Source of the DNA: Alphaproteobacteria bacterium HGW-Alphaproteobacteria-18
Lineage (GTDB): Bacteria; Pseudomonadota; Alphaproteobacteria; Caulobacterales; Hyphomonadaceae
DNA: 64,000 nt
Assembly: GCA_002841155.1 (NCBI GenBank)
Contig: PHEH01000015.1
Coordinates: 62,001-126,000 of the forward strand
Reading direction: 5' to 3'
Within the stretch, counting starts at the first letter, position 1, and each line of letters starts with the position of its first letter. Made by a program: the position numbers and the translations under genes. The notes under the pieces were generated by a model. That model was not told where the DNA came from. It was given only the letters and a program-made list of their open reading frames with translations, and ran no database searches. Positions 46,948-55,538 of the stretch are shown here, piece after piece.

Positions 46948-48249
46948 ATGGGTTATCGGCAGTCCGAGCCGTCGCCGCTGAAGACCGGTCTGGTACATGC
47001 CGGCATGAGCCTTGGCGTTTTTGGCGGTCTTGCCGTGGCCTTGGGCGCGGGTATCCACATTGCGGCTGATCCCACTGTAGCCGGTCCGCGCCAGACGATT
47101 GCCTTGTTTGGTACGGCGGCAGGCGATGGGGATGAGCGGCCCGGACAGTATGCCAGCCTGCAAGTTGCCGACTATGATGAAGACTACATTCCGTCAGACT
47201 ATCCCGTCGCTGGCGCTGTAGACTATACGTATACCGAGCTTAATGGCGACGGCATGCGTATCGACATAACAGGTGGGCAGGGGGGGCCGGTTGTCGCCCC
47301 GGCTGCCGGCATCCGCATCAATGGCCGCCTTGTGCAACCTGGCCAGTCCTTTGGTGAAGTGGCCTCCGGCGCGTCTGGGGATGCTGTCCAGGCTGGCGCG
47401 ACGCTGAAACTGAATGCGGCTGAAAAGGTTGCCAAACCTGCCAGCAAGGCTCCGGCAGACATTTATGCCCGGCCCTTCTCCAATCCGGAAGGCCGGCCGA
47501 TTGTCTCTCTTGTGATCGGTGGGCTCGGCATCAACTCGACCCAGACCAAATTGGCGATAGATGCGCTTCCAGCTGACGTTACGCTGTCTTTTGCCCCGGA
47601 TGCCAATAGGCTGGACTACTGGATCAAGACTGCGCGGGCCGATGGGCATGAGGTGCTGATTGAAGTGCCTATGGAGGCTTATGAGTATGGCCGGATGCGG
47701 ATGCACCCCGACACACTGATCGCTGGCGGAGACAAGAAAGTTAACTTGGCCAGGCTGAACCAGGTTCTCGGCCGGGCCAGCGGATATTTTGGCGTCATCA
47801 ACTATCAGGGCGCAAAATTCGGCGCCGATGCTGGCTCCGTTGACCCCATTTTCGATGTGCTCTCAGAGCGCGGCCTTGCCTTTATTGATGATGGCAGCGT
47901 GCAGAAGGCATTCTTCGGGCAGGTCGCCGATACGAAAGGCCTGCGATTTGCCAGAGCCGCCGGTCCGATCGATACCCGTCAGTCACCCCAGGACATCGCT
48001 GCCGAGCTGATGGAGCTGGAAACCCTTGCCCGCCAGCATGGTGGCGCGATCGGGGCCGGCTTTGCCTTCCCGGTGACGATTGAGGCGGCCTCGGTCTGGA
48101 TCGATACGCTGGAAGAGAAAGGGTTTATCCTGGCCCCGGTCTCAGCGCTTGTGCCGGCGGCATCTGCCCCCAATCCTGTGCCCCTGGCCGAACGCCGCGA
48201 GCTTCGCACTGGAAGCCCGGCCAAGGCTGGTCTAAAAACCGGCGGGTGA
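46948..48249 (+). CDS. Divergent polysaccharide deacetylase family protein
   Basis: A 433-residue protein with an N-terminal membrane anchor (about residues 20-42), an acidic/flexible region to about 175, and a YibQ/DUF610-type divergent deacetylase domain (PIVSLVIGGLGINSTQTKLAIDALPADVTLSFAPDANRLDYWIKTARADGHEVLIEVPME). This family usually follows envC and ctpA and is thought to act on envelope glycans; catalytic residues differ from classical NodB deacetylases. The stop overlaps the GTG start of rppH. Confidence 0.88.
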   Translation: MGYRQSEPSPLKTGLVHAGMSLGVFGGLAVALGAGIHIAADPTVAGPRQTIALFGTAAGDGDERPGQYASLQVADYDEDYIPSDYPVAGAVDYTYTELNGDGMRIDITGGQGGPVVAPAAGIRINGRLVQPGQSFGEVASGASGDAVQAGATLKLNAAEKVAKPASKAPADIYARPFSNPEGRPIVSLVIGGLGINSTQTKLAIDALPADVTLSFAPDANRLDYWIKTARADGHEVLIEVPMEAYEYGRMRMHPDTLIAGGDKKVNLARLNQVLGRASGYFGVINYQGAKFGADAGSVDPIFDVLSERGLAFIDDGSVQKAFFGQVADTKGLRFARAAGPIDTRQSPQDIAAELMELETLARQHGGAIGAGFAFPVTIEAASVWIDTLEEKGFILAPVSALVPAASAPNPVPLAERRELRTGSPAKAGLKTGG

Positions 48250-48761
48250 CCCAGCCAAAATACGATCCTCAACTTTACCGCGCCAATGTCGGCCTCGCCA
48301 TGTTCTCCAAGGCGGGGCATGTGTTCATTGGCCGGCGCATCAATGGACGCGGCCCGTTCCAGTGGCAGATGCCGCAGGGTGGCGTTGATCCGGGCGAAGA
48401 CCCGCTGACCGGCGCGCTGCGCGAATTGGAAGAGGAAATCGGCGTTCCGGCCAAGCTCGTGGATGTTCTCGAAGAAACAAGCGACTGGCTTTATTATGAT
48501 TTCCCGCCAGATCTGAAAAAGCGGATGCCGGGGCCCTATCTTGGCCAGCGGCAGAAATGGTTCGCCTTCCGCTTCAAGGGCTCAGACAGCGATGTCCGCC
48601 TCGACCGGCACACGCCCGAGTTTGATGCCTGGCGCTGGGCGGTGCTGGACGAAACGCCCGAGTTGATCGTACCGTTCAAACGGCCCGTCTATCTGGATGT
48701 GGCTACACGATTCCGCAGATGGACCGAGCCGGTGCTGCCGGCCCGCACGCCTCAGGGCTGA
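48246..48761 (+). CDS. rppH: RNA pyrophosphohydrolase
   Basis: A 171-residue Nudix hydrolase that removes pyrophosphate from the 5' end of mRNA and starts decay. The Nudix box is intact (Gly45, Glu51, Arg59-Glu60, Glu63-Glu64, Gly66), inside QMPQGGVDPGE. The family features YRANVGLAMFSKAGHVFIGRR and the late GQRQKWFAFRF are present. It starts with GTG, overlapping the previous stop by four bases. Confidence 0.95.
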   Translation: MTQPKYDPQLYRANVGLAMFSKAGHVFIGRRINGRGPFQWQMPQGGVDPGEDPLTGALRELEEEIGVPAKLVDVLEETSDWLYYDFPPDLKKRMPGPYLGQRQKWFAFRFKGSDSDVRLDRHTPEFDAWRWAVLDETPELIVPFKRPVYLDVATRFRRWTEPVLPARTPQG

Positions 48762-48784
48762 ACAGGAAGAGAGGGGTAGGGGAC

Positions 48785-49546
48785 ATGGGCGATCTGCTGA
48801 TGATCCATGGGGTAGGTTGTGACAGCTCTGCCTGGGACCGAATGAAGCCGCTGTTTGAGGCCGCGGGCTGGACCTGCCATGCGCCGACCTTGTTTCCGGA
48901 TCAGCGCGTGAAGGAAAATCCGCCCGCCAGCCTGTCGGATCTTGGTGTTCAGGATTATATCGAGGCGATGCGGGCAGAGGCACGGCGTATCGCAGCGGCC
49001 ACGGGCGCCAAACCTGCCGTCATCGGACATTCCATGGGCGGGCTCATCGCGCAGGCATTGGCTGAAAGCGGCGAGGTGTCAAAGGCTGTGTTCCTCACCC
49101 CCGCCCAGCCAAAGGGCTGCGCGGTCATCGGGCCTTCCGTGGCCTGGACCTTCCTGAATATCGTTCTCTCGCAGAACCGGAAGAAGGCCCACAAGGTCTG
49201 GAAAACTGGCTTCAGCTACGGCGTGCTCAACTGTGTTCCCAGGGCGCGCCATGATGAAATCTATGCTGGCGCGCTCTATGATTCCGGCAAGGTGTACGGT
49301 GACATCACCGACGGCATCGCCATCGATGAAACAAGGATAACCATCCCCACCCTGACAATTGCTGCCTCGAAGGACCGCGCCACGCTGGCCAAAGCGGTGC
49401 GCAAGGTTGCGGCCAAATATGCGGCCAGCCCTGTGCCGGGGGATTTCATCGAGTATCCGGAGCACGCCCACTGGATCGTGGACGAGCCGGGAACGGAAAA
49501 GGTGGTGGCAGACATTGCCGCCTGGTTGAAGAAGGTCCCCGCATGA
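48785..49546 (+). CDS. Alpha/beta hydrolase
   Basis: A 253-residue hydrolase with the nucleophile elbow GHSMGG (Ser near residue 83), oxyanion region LLMIHGVGCDSSAW and the late His in PEHAHWIVDEPG. The start at 48785 is set by a purine-rich GAGAGGGG upstream. The substrate (esters or lactones) is unknown. Its stop overlaps the aminotransferase ATG by four bases, so the two are coupled. Confidence 0.88.
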   Translation: MGDLLMIHGVGCDSSAWDRMKPLFEAAGWTCHAPTLFPDQRVKENPPASLSDLGVQDYIEAMRAEARRIAAATGAKPAVIGHSMGGLIAQALAESGEVSKAVFLTPAQPKGCAVIGPSVAWTFLNIVLSQNRKKAHKVWKTGFSYGVLNCVPRARHDEIYAGALYDSGKVYGDITDGIAIDETRITIPTLTIAASKDRATLAKAVRKVAAKYAASPVPGDFIEYPEHAHWIVDEPGTEKVVADIAAWLKKVPA

Positions 49547-50475
49547 TCGAGCAGGAAGACGCCCACGGCGTTCATGACTTTGTCTCAGACCCGCGAAATG
49601 CAGATGTATTGATCTCCGTCAACGGAGAATTGAAGAAGCGGAACGAGGCCGTCGTTTCGGTTTTTGATTCCGGCTATCTGCTGGGGGATGGCGTCTGGGA
49701 GGGCCTCCGGGTGATGGAGGGCGGCGTCGCCTTTCTCCCGGAACATCTGCGGCGCCTCTATGCCGGGGCAAAGACCATCGACATGGATATAGGCCTGACG
49801 AAGGACGAACTCACGGCCAGGTTGATGGACTGCCTCAAGGCGAATGGCATGCAGGACGGTGTTCATATCCGCCTGATGGTTACCCGCGGCATCAAGAAGA
49901 CGCCCTATCAGGGGCCGCGCTTCACCATCGGCAAGGCAACTGTTGTCATTATACCGGAATTCAAGCTGCCGGTGCCGTCGGTGAACGCGAAGGGCATTTC
50001 TCTGTTCACGGTGCATGTGCGCCGTACCGGGCCCGCCGAGCAGGACCAGAAGCTCAACTCTCATTCCAAGCTCAACTGCATCATGGCCTGTATCCAGGCC
50101 GACAAGGCCGGCGCCGATGAGGCCTTGATGCTCGACCCTGCGGGCTTTGTGGCGACGTGCAATTCCACGCATTTCTTCATTGTCCGCGACGGCGAGGTCT
50201 GGACCAGCCCGCCCGAATACTGCCTCGGCGGGATAACGCGCGGCAACATCATCCGCGTCTGCCGCGAGGCCGGCATCCCTGTCTTCGAGAAACGTTTCTC
50301 GCTGTTTGATGTCTACTCCGCAGACGAATCTTTCATCACCGGTACCTTTGCGGGCGTCACCCCTGTGCGCGAAGTTGATGGGCGTGTGATCGAGCAGAAG
50401 GATGGCCCCATTTCTCAGCGCGTACGCGAACTTTACAAGGCGCTCCAGGCTCGCAGCCTGACGCCGATCCCCTGA
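49543..50475 (+). CDS. Class IV (branched-chain or D-amino acid type) aminotransferase
   Basis: A 310-residue PLP enzyme of fold type IV. The Schiff-base lysine is Lys176 in NSHSKLNCIMA, with LGDGVWEGLRVMEGGVAFLPEHLRRL at the N-terminal domain and CLGGITRGNIIRVCREAGIPV near the C terminus. It could transaminate branched-chain amino acids, D-alanine or aminodeoxychorismate; the sequence does not decide. It is followed after 10 bases by a sulfotransferase-like gene, a pairing I have seen in other proteobacteria. Confidence 0.88.
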   Translation: MIEQEDAHGVHDFVSDPRNADVLISVNGELKKRNEAVVSVFDSGYLLGDGVWEGLRVMEGGVAFLPEHLRRLYAGAKTIDMDIGLTKDELTARLMDCLKANGMQDGVHIRLMVTRGIKKTPYQGPRFTIGKATVVIIPEFKLPVPSVNAKGISLFTVHVRRTGPAEQDQKLNSHSKLNCIMACIQADKAGADEALMLDPAGFVATCNSTHFFIVRDGEVWTSPPEYCLGGITRGNIIRVCREAGIPVFEKRFSLFDVYSADESFITGTFAGVTPVREVDGRVIEQKDGPISQRVRELYKALQARSLTPIP

Positions 50476-50485
50476 GGGGCACGCC

Positions 50486-51205
50486 ATGCGGATTGCGATG
50501 TGGTCGGGCCCCCGGAATCTCTCGACAACGATGATGCGCTCCTTCGCGGCGCGCGCCGATACCGCCGCCATTGATGAGCCATTTTACGCGGCCTATCTCA
50601 AGCTGACGGGGCTTCGCCATCCGATGACGGATGAAATATTTGCCGCGCATGAGGCCGATCCGGGGAAGGTTATGGCCCATCTCACAGGGCCTGTTCCGGG
50701 CGGAAAATCCGTCTTCTACCAGAAGCATATGGTCCATCACATGGTTGAAGGTATTCCGATGGATTGGCTGGACCAGATTGAGCGGCATGTCGTGCTGATC
50801 CGCCATCCGGCGCGGGTGGTTGCCTCCTATGCCCGGAAGATGGAGACGCTCAGCCCCGAGGCGATGGGGTTTCCCCAGCAGGAGGCGCTCTGGCACCAGC
50901 TCAGCAAGGCGCAAGGTGCTGCCCCGATTGTCGTCGATGCGGACCTGATTCTGGAAGACCCGGAAAGCGTGTTGCGCCGGCTTTGCGCCGCCATCGGCCT
51001 TGGCTGGGATGGCGCGATGCTGAGCTGGCCAGCCGGCCCGCGCGCCGAAGACGGCGCCTGGGCGCCGCACTGGTATGACGCGGTCTGGCGCTCCACCGGA
51101 TTTGGCGATCCGCCGGGGCCGGTGCCCGCGCTTTCGGGCGAGGCGGCGCGCATCGCCGAAGGCGCTCTTGGGGCTTATGAGCGGCTGCTGGCCGCCCATA
51201 TCTGA
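50486..51205 (+). CDS. Sulfotransferase-like protein
   Basis: A 239-residue P-loop protein of the sulfotransferase family. The 5'-phosphosulfate loop is WSGPRNLSTTMMRSF (residues 6-20), the 3'-phosphate segment VLIRHPARVVASYARKM follows, and a C-terminal region rich in Trp and Pro ends it. It would transfer sulfate from PAPS to an unknown acceptor. Adjacent to the aminotransferase gene, suggesting a shared small-molecule pathway. Confidence 0.82.
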   Translation: MRIAMWSGPRNLSTTMMRSFAARADTAAIDEPFYAAYLKLTGLRHPMTDEIFAAHEADPGKVMAHLTGPVPGGKSVFYQKHMVHHMVEGIPMDWLDQIERHVVLIRHPARVVASYARKMETLSPEAMGFPQQEALWHQLSKAQGAAPIVVDADLILEDPESVLRRLCAAIGLGWDGAMLSWPAGPRAEDGAWAPHWYDAVWRSTGFGDPPGPVPALSGEAARIAEGALGAYERLLAAHI

Positions 51206-51215
51206 GCCCAAATGA

Positions 51216-51243
51216 AAACGCCCTGCCGCGGGGCAGGGCGTTT
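51216..51243. terminator. Bidirectional terminator between the sulfotransferase gene and folE
   Basis: AAACGCCCTGCC (51216-51227) and GGCAGGGCGTTT (51232-51243) form a perfect 12-bp stem around GCGG. It lies between convergent genes and can serve both. Confidence 0.9.
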
Positions 51244-51268
51244 CCTGGAATTGATCAGCCCCTGAAAA

Positions 51269-51937
51269 TCAGACCGTCTGGTTACACATGTTCAGGAAGC
51301 GGTTGCGCAGGTCAGCATCGGATTTGAACACGCCGGTAAACTGCGTCGTGATCGTAGTGACATGTTTGTGGTGAACGCCGCGGGTGGACATGCACTGATG
51401 CTCGGCTTCGATGAAGACGGCTGTGCCCATCGGGGCGAGGCTCTCGGTGATCGCGTCGCAGATCTGCGCGGTCATCGTTTCCTGCGTCTGCAGGCGCTTG
51501 GCAAAGATCTCGACCACGCGGGCGAGTTTCGAAATGCCGACAACAGCCGCAGAGGGTTTGTAGGCGACGAAGGCCTTGCCAATGAACGGCGCCATATGGT
51601 GTTCGCAATGGCTTTCCACCTCGATGTTTCGCAGCATGACGATGTCGTCATAGCCCTGCACATCCTCGAAGGTCCGGCTGAGATACTTAACCGGATCTTC
51701 GCCATAGCCTTCAAACCATTCTTTATAGGCGTTGACGACACGTTTGGGCGTATCGATCAGGCCTTCACGGGCCGGATCATCTCCCGCCCATGCAATGAGC
51801 GTGCGAACGGCTGCCTCAGCCTCCTCCTGGGAGGGCCGGCGTACGGAATCCGGGCGCGGAATATCTTTTTTTGGAGTAACGGCGTCCATAGCCAATGCAA
51901 TGTCCTTCACTGAGGGACGGGGGTCGAGCCGGGGCAT
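51269..51937 (-). CDS. folE: GTP cyclohydrolase I (type I)
   Basis: A 222-residue enzyme making dihydroneopterin triphosphate from GTP, first step of folate synthesis. The zinc site is ESHCEHHMAP (Cys111 with the following His) plus EHQCMSTRG (second Cys near residue 182). GVHHKHVTTITTQFTGVF ends the active site. The start is uncertain: ATG 51937 gives 222 residues; an internal ATG at 51889 gives 206 residues and a more typical N terminus (MDAVTP), and neither has an ideal ribosome binding site. Divergent from the cysS leader region. Confidence 0.95.
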   Translation of the reverse strand: MPRLDPRPSVKDIALAMDAVTPKKDIPRPDSVRRPSQEEAEAAVRTLIAWAGDDPAREGLIDTPKRVVNAYKEWFEGYGEDPVKYLSRTFEDVQGYDDIVMLRNIEVESHCEHHMAPFIGKAFVAYKPSAAVVGISKLARVVEIFAKRLQTQETMTAQICDAITESLAPMGTAVFIEAEHQCMSTRGVHHKHVTTITTQFTGVFKSDADLRNRFLNMCNQTV

Positions 51938-52254
51938 CCCTTGAGGGTCTTTAACGCCCTCTTGCCCGGACTTAACGCCCGCCCGGAGTTGATACCCTCA
52001 GGGCGATACGAGGATACATAGGCCCGGCGGGTCTCTGTTTCCAGCGCTTTCTACGGGGAAACCTGGTGCCCGGATCACGGATTTCTTGGCTTTCGCAGCG
52101 GAAAGTGCTAGAGGAGGCGCCATGTCGAGAAACGCTTTTGCATATTCTGCCTGCCGTTCCTGTTGCTGCTGAGGCTGCAACGGGTCATAGGGCTGCCCGG
52201 ACCCCTTGAGAGCCCGCCCGCTGATTTCACGACATTCCCGATCCAAGAGATACG
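51938..52254. promoter_or_regulatory. Divergent control region between folE and cysS
   Basis: This 317-base gap holds the putative cysteine leader (52122-52172) and its hairpins. Left of that I see no gene and no confident promoter boxes. A minus-strand open frame crossing the leader (51998-52246) is rejected. The cysS binding site CAAGAGATACG is weak, which fits control at the translational level. Confidence 0.6.
52122..52172 (+). CDS. Putative cysteine-rich leader peptide upstream of cysS
   Basis: ATG at 52122 opens a 16-residue peptide, MSRNAFAYSACRSCCC, then TGA. GAGGAGG lies five bases before the ATG, one of the best ribosome binding sites in the window. Four of the last six residues are Cys (codons at 52152, 52161, 52164, 52167), three of them adjacent to the stop. 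CTGTTGC (52160-52166) can pair with GCAACGG (52177-52183), enclosing the last Cys codons, while CCGTT (52154-52158) competes for the same AACGG. A further GGGCT/AGCCC hairpin (52190-52215) precedes cysS. The layout is that of a ribosome-mediated attenuator sensing charged tRNA-Cys. No T run follows the last hairpin, so control may be translational or Rho-dependent. Confidence 0.72.
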   Translation: MSRNAFAYSACRSCCC

Positions 52255-53640
<1,386 letters not shown>

Positions 53641-53686
53641 TCCGGCGCGACGGCGCGCCCGCATCGACTATGAAAGCTGGCGCGCC

Positions 53687-54307
53687 ATGAACCGCAATGG
53701 CACGAATGTCCCCGTCACCAATCTGCGCACGATGCTGCGCTCGGTTGTCCTCAATACCGAAGGGGAAGAGGTCACTGTCGATGAGTTGCTGCAAGCCATC
53801 GGGCGGCGGGCCCATGGCCCGGTCTTCCTGCTGCTCGGCTTCATCGCGGTCGGCCCGCTGACGATCATTCCCGGCGCGAACTGGTTTGTCGCAACCGTGA
53901 TCCTGGCCTTTGCCCTGCAGGTTGTCTTTGGCCGTAAATATCCCTGGCTGCCCAAGGGGGTCACCGAGTTCAAATTCAAGCGGGACCATCTGGTCCAGGG
54001 CGCCGCGGCGGCGGAACGCTACGCTCATATGGTGGACGCGCTGGTCAAGCCGCGCCTCACCTTCCTGACCGATCCGCCCTTCATTCAGATCGTGGCCCTG
54101 ATCTGCGTGTTTGCTGCCCTGGTCACCTATCCCCTCGGCCTTGTGCCGCTTGGGCCTCTGCTGCCCAGCCTGACGGTCCTGCTGTTTGGCTTGGCGTTGA
54201 CGGCGCGGGACGGGGTCGTCCTTCTGCTGGCCGGGTGCGCCTTTGGCGGCGCGATACTGCTGGTCATGAACCTTGCGCCGAGGCTTCTGGCGCTCTGGCC
54301 ATTCTGA
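53687..54307 (+). CDS. ExoD family protein (second copy)
   Basis: A 206-residue membrane protein with the ExoD pattern (VTVDELLQAIGRRAHGPVFLLLGFIAVGPLTIIPGANWFVATVILAFALQVVFGRKYPWLP). It is divergent in sequence from the ExoD at 22816. The ATG at 53687 is used; the long open frame upstream is out of phase with cysS coding and non-conserved. It starts 46 bases after cysS and ends before a strong terminator, so the two may share a transcript. Function is as unclear as for the first copy. Confidence 0.82.
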   Translation: MNRNGTNVPVTNLRTMLRSVVLNTEGEEVTVDELLQAIGRRAHGPVFLLLGFIAVGPLTIIPGANWFVATVILAFALQVVFGRKYPWLPKGVTEFKFKRDHLVQGAAAAERYAHMVDALVKPRLTFLTDPPFIQIVALICVFAALVTYPLGLVPLGPLLPSLTVLLFGLALTARDGVVLLLAGCAFGGAILLVMNLAPRLLALWPF

Positions 54308-54410
54308 CGGATACGCCAACCCTCTCCAATCGTTTAGTTGACCTAACGTTATGTGGGCGGCATCGAGCCATCATGGCCATTCGGCCTCATTTCTCCACCT
54401 CTCGTTTTCT

Positions 54411-54456
54411 GGCCAGTCTGGTCTGCCTGTTCCGGCAGGTCAGACTGGCCTTTTTT
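54411..54456 (+). terminator. Strong intrinsic terminator after the cysS-exoD transcript
   Basis: A 17-bp stem with two mismatches (54411-54427 with 54434-54450; outer arms GGCCAGTCTG and CAGACTGGCC) and a 6-base loop is followed by six T. It lies 104 bases after the ExoD-like gene; the 193-base gap holds no other feature. Confidence 0.92.
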
Positions 54457-54500
54457 CTCGCCTCTTGCGGGCAATCTAACGCCGGGCCATCTAGGCAGCC

Positions 54501-54944
54501 ATGAGCGAGCTTTACCACAACCGCATTCTTGAACTGGCCGCGAATATTCAGCATGTCGGGCAACTCGCGGATGCCGAGGGCGCGGCCCTCAGGGTCTCGC
54601 GCGTTTGTGGATCAACGGTGCATGTTTCCCTGAAACTGGATGAAGCAGGGGAGGTGGTGACTGAAATCGCTGTTGATCCAAAGGCTTGCGCGCTTGGCCA
54701 GGCGTCAACCTCAATCCTTTCCTCCAACGCCGTTGGAGCAACGGTTGGAGAAATCCGGGCAGCTTTGACGGACCTCCGGGCGATGTTGAAAGAGGACGGG
54801 CCGCCCCCGGAAGGCCGTTTCTGGGAATTGCGCCATCTTGAGCCGGTGGCCGACTATCCCCCGCGCCACGCCTCCACCCTTCTCGCCTTCGACGCTGCGG
54901 TTGCCGCCATTGAGGCGGCGCTGGCCGCACGGGCGGAGGCGTAA
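54501..54944 (+). CDS. NifU/IscU-like iron-sulfur scaffold-related protein
   Basis: A 147-residue protein of the NifU N-terminal (IscU-like) fold. Cys36 (RVCGSTVHV) and Cys63 (DPKACALGQASTSI) match the first two cluster ligands. At the third-ligand position the segment reads YPPRHASTLLAF: Ser125 where the family consensus has Cys. So either it binds a cluster with other ligands, or it is no longer a scaffold. It is followed one base later by yidD, an arrangement known in alphaproteobacteria. Confidence 0.78.
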   Translation: MSELYHNRILELAANIQHVGQLADAEGAALRVSRVCGSTVHVSLKLDEAGEVVTEIAVDPKACALGQASTSILSSNAVGATVGEIRAALTDLRAMLKEDGPPPEGRFWELRHLEPVADYPPRHASTLLAFDAAVAAIEAALAARAEA

Positions 54945-54945
54945 C

Positions 54946-55266
54946 ATGAGCCTGCGCCGGCAGACGGCTTATGTTTTGCTGGCCATCTACAAGCATGGCC
55001 CGAGTCAGGCGTTGCAGCTTTTTGGCGCCCGGTGTCAGCATTCCCCGACCTGTAGCGAGTATGGGGCCGAATGTGTCGCCCGGCATGGCTGGTGGCCTGG
55101 CGGATGGATGGCCTTTGCCCGCTTCATTCGCTGCCGGCCGGGCGGTAGTCACGGGATCGACCCGCCCCCGGACGTAAAACCGGACGTACCGTTCTGGCAG
55201 CCCTGGCGGTATGGGGACTGGAAATCGGGCCCCAGAGGCCTGGTTGAATCTCCGCCGGAGGCATGA
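54946..55266 (+). CDS. yidD: Membrane protein insertion efficiency factor YidD
   Basis: A 106-residue protein with the YidD core: AIYKHGPSQALQLFGARCQHSPTCSEYGAECVARHGWWPGGWMAFARFIRCRPGGSHGIDPPPD. Three conserved Cys are present. YidD is a small membrane-associated protein that helps YidC-dependent insertion. The ATG at 54946 starts one base after the previous stop. It lies 3 bases before the start of the putative Thr-containing leader of thrS. Confidence 0.93.
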   Translation: MSLRRQTAYVLLAIYKHGPSQALQLFGARCQHSPTCSEYGAECVARHGWWPGGWMAFARFIRCRPGGSHGIDPPPDVKPDVPFWQPWRYGDWKSGPRGLVESPPEA

Positions 55267-55269
55267 CAT

Positions 55270-55335
55270 ATGAGCCTTATGAACGCAGGACTTTTCCTCA
55301 CCGGGCTGACCCCGCGAACTCGTCAGGGTGCATGA
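55270..55335 (+). CDS. Possible threonine-containing leader peptide of thrS
   Basis: An ATG at 55270 opens a 21-codon frame ending LTGLTPRTRQGA and TGA (55333-55335). Three Thr codons (ACC, ACC, ACT) fall within seven codons. GGAGG lies nine bases upstream, inside the yidD end. Its stop codon coincides with the end of the left arm of an inverted repeat (55326-55378). That arrangement could let a stalled ribosome change folding. Thr density is modest and two in-frame ATGs exist, so this is weaker than the cysS case. Confidence 0.4.
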   Translation: MSLMNAGLFLTGLTPRTRQGA

Positions 55336-55378
55336 CGCATCCCTAGATGGCGCTTTTTCGCGCCCCGTTCATGCACCC
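55326..55378 (+). promoter_or_regulatory. Structured leader region of thrS
   Basis: GGGTGCATGA (55326-55335) and TCATGCACCC (55369-55378) are exact complements 33 bases apart. Nested within is GGCGC (55349-55353) with GCGCC (55360-55364) around TTTTTC. The two stems can form one long structured leader arm in the RNA. It ends 160 bases before the thrS ATG. ThrS is known to regulate its own translation in enterobacteria by binding a leader; whether this is comparable is inference. Confidence 0.6.
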
Positions 55379-55538
55379 GCAAAGCTCGTCGATCCGGCCC
55401 TGAAAACACAGGTGGGCATTCCGGCAATCCCGCGTTAATCACTGCGGCGCCAGAAGCCTTGAAGAAGTCCTTGAAGCCGGTCCCTTTGTATCCCACCGCC
55501 GGGACATACCCGCGGCCCGCCAGAGAAATTGAACCAAG

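Noticed and set aside
51998-52246. Minus-strand open frame of 82 codons upstream of cysS
   Set aside because: No binding site, low-complexity composition, and it overlaps the much better supported plus-strand Cys leader.
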